47,315 nucleotides of DNA from a virus. Location: IMG/VR virus record IMGVR_UViG_3300046519_000449, positions 1-47,315 of that record, one strand, 5' to 3'. A program made the position numbers and the translations under genes. Position 1 is the stretch's first letter; each line of letters opens with the position of its first letter. Below are positions 47,118 through 47,315 of the stretch, in pieces. Under the pieces are notes generated by a model that had not been told where the DNA came from, made no database searches, and saw nothing but the letters and a program-made list of their open reading frames with translations.

Positions 47118-47315
47118 TTACACTGTTCTCCGAAACAACGTCCATATTCTGTCCATGTCAGTGGCCTGTCGGCCGTCGGTATCGCAATCGCCATCCTCGC
47201 TCTTCCACATCGCTTCGACCGTGGCGTGCCCATGCAGGAAGGAAAACTTGTCGTCCTTCTTGTGGTTGATAAGGATGGTGTTGAGGAACATTGGCACGCG
47301 CCAGTTTGAATCCAT
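47118..47315 (-). CDS. Hypothetical protein at the right edge
   Basis: 65 residues whose ATG is the last three bases of the window, so an extension upstream cannot be excluded. The sequence (NWRVPMFLNTILINHKKDDK, then EAMWKSEDGDCDTDGRQ) is not recognised. The 193 bases between it and the immunity gene contain nothing I can name. Confidence 0.4.
   Translation of the reverse strand: MDSNWRVPMFLNTILINHKKDDKFSFLHGHATVEAMWKSEDGDCDTDGRQATDMDRIWTLFRRTV

Noticed and set aside
1-47315. CRISPR array, insertion sequence, retron or toxin-antitoxin pair
   Set aside because: No regularly spaced repeats, transposase, reverse transcriptase or recognisable toxin-antitoxin pair seen on either strand.

Overview
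The window is a nearly complete temperate, HK97-like tailed prophage (about 1-44,850) followed by about 2.4 kb of host chromosome. The base composition is GC-rich throughout. The flanking chromosome carries a type IV secretion effector with the C-terminal XVIPCD signature of Xanthomonadales antibacterial effectors, beside its likely immunity gene. This points to a Xanthomonadales/Lysobacterales host (Xanthomonadaceae or Rhodanobacteraceae); genus cannot be read from the sequence.

Layout. 1-9203 is a long leftward early operon of tightly overlapping genes (ATGA, GTGA and TGATG junctions) running from a PL-like promoter at 9240-9268. It carries single-stranded DNA binding protein, RdgC, a cytosine methyltransferase with a second conserved frame inside it, a DPPH-type methyltransferase, a HAD nucleotidase-like protein, a degenerate J-domain protein, many small unknowns and finally an AlpA-type regulator/excisionase. 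One rightward membrane-protein gene interrupts it. 9240-11,483 is the lysis/lysogeny switch: PL-like and PR-like promoters, six copies of an operator close to TTAGGTNNACCTAA in two clusters, a DinD homologue, an S24-type CI repressor and a leaderless-looking cro. 11,484-17,513 is the rightward early operon: a reverse cassette between 17-bp direct repeats, CII-like regulator, replication initiator with internal iterons, DnaB helicase, a Ref-like RecA-dependent nuclease, a RusA-like resolvase and a zinc-finger Q-like protein. 17,510-18,325 holds a reverse DUF4145 gene, a terminator and a 12-C tract. 18,326-20,447 is lysis (lambda R-like lysozyme, two membrane-anchored coiled-coil proteins, overlapping Rz/Rz1 spanins) and an HNH nuclease. 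20,448-41,621 is packaging, head and tail: terminases, portal, ClpP-type protease, HK97 capsid, connectors, tail tube, a G/GT chaperone pair with a -1 slippery site, tape measure, tail tip, an NlpC/P60-like peptidase, a lipoprotein cassette, tail-tip protein J and a tail fibre with an SGNH esterase-like domain. 41,622-43,485 is an accessory region with a secreted protein and small zinc-ribbon genes. 43,486-44,679 is a P4-type tyrosine integrase, followed by a likely attR at the 3' end of a tRNA-Ser remnant and a host terminator.

How it works together. The repressor is predicted to hold both early promoters through shared operators. On induction, leftward transcription supplies DNA-metabolism and modification functions and rightward transcription supplies replication and then the Q-like activator of the lysis, head and tail genes. 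The genome is rich in proteins whose families act on RecA or RecA-bound DNA (RdgC, DinD, Ref-like), alongside a repressor of the RecA-triggered self-cleaving type.

The most notable features are the overprinted frame inside the cytosine methyltransferase, the two-cluster operator system, the iterons inside the initiator gene, the repeat-bounded reverse cassette, the VPD-for-HPD J-domain, a hydrophobic signal-like N-terminus on the major capsid protein, a tRNA-Leu(UAA) anticodon-arm copy abutting the integrase stop codon, and the effector/immunity pair beyond attR.
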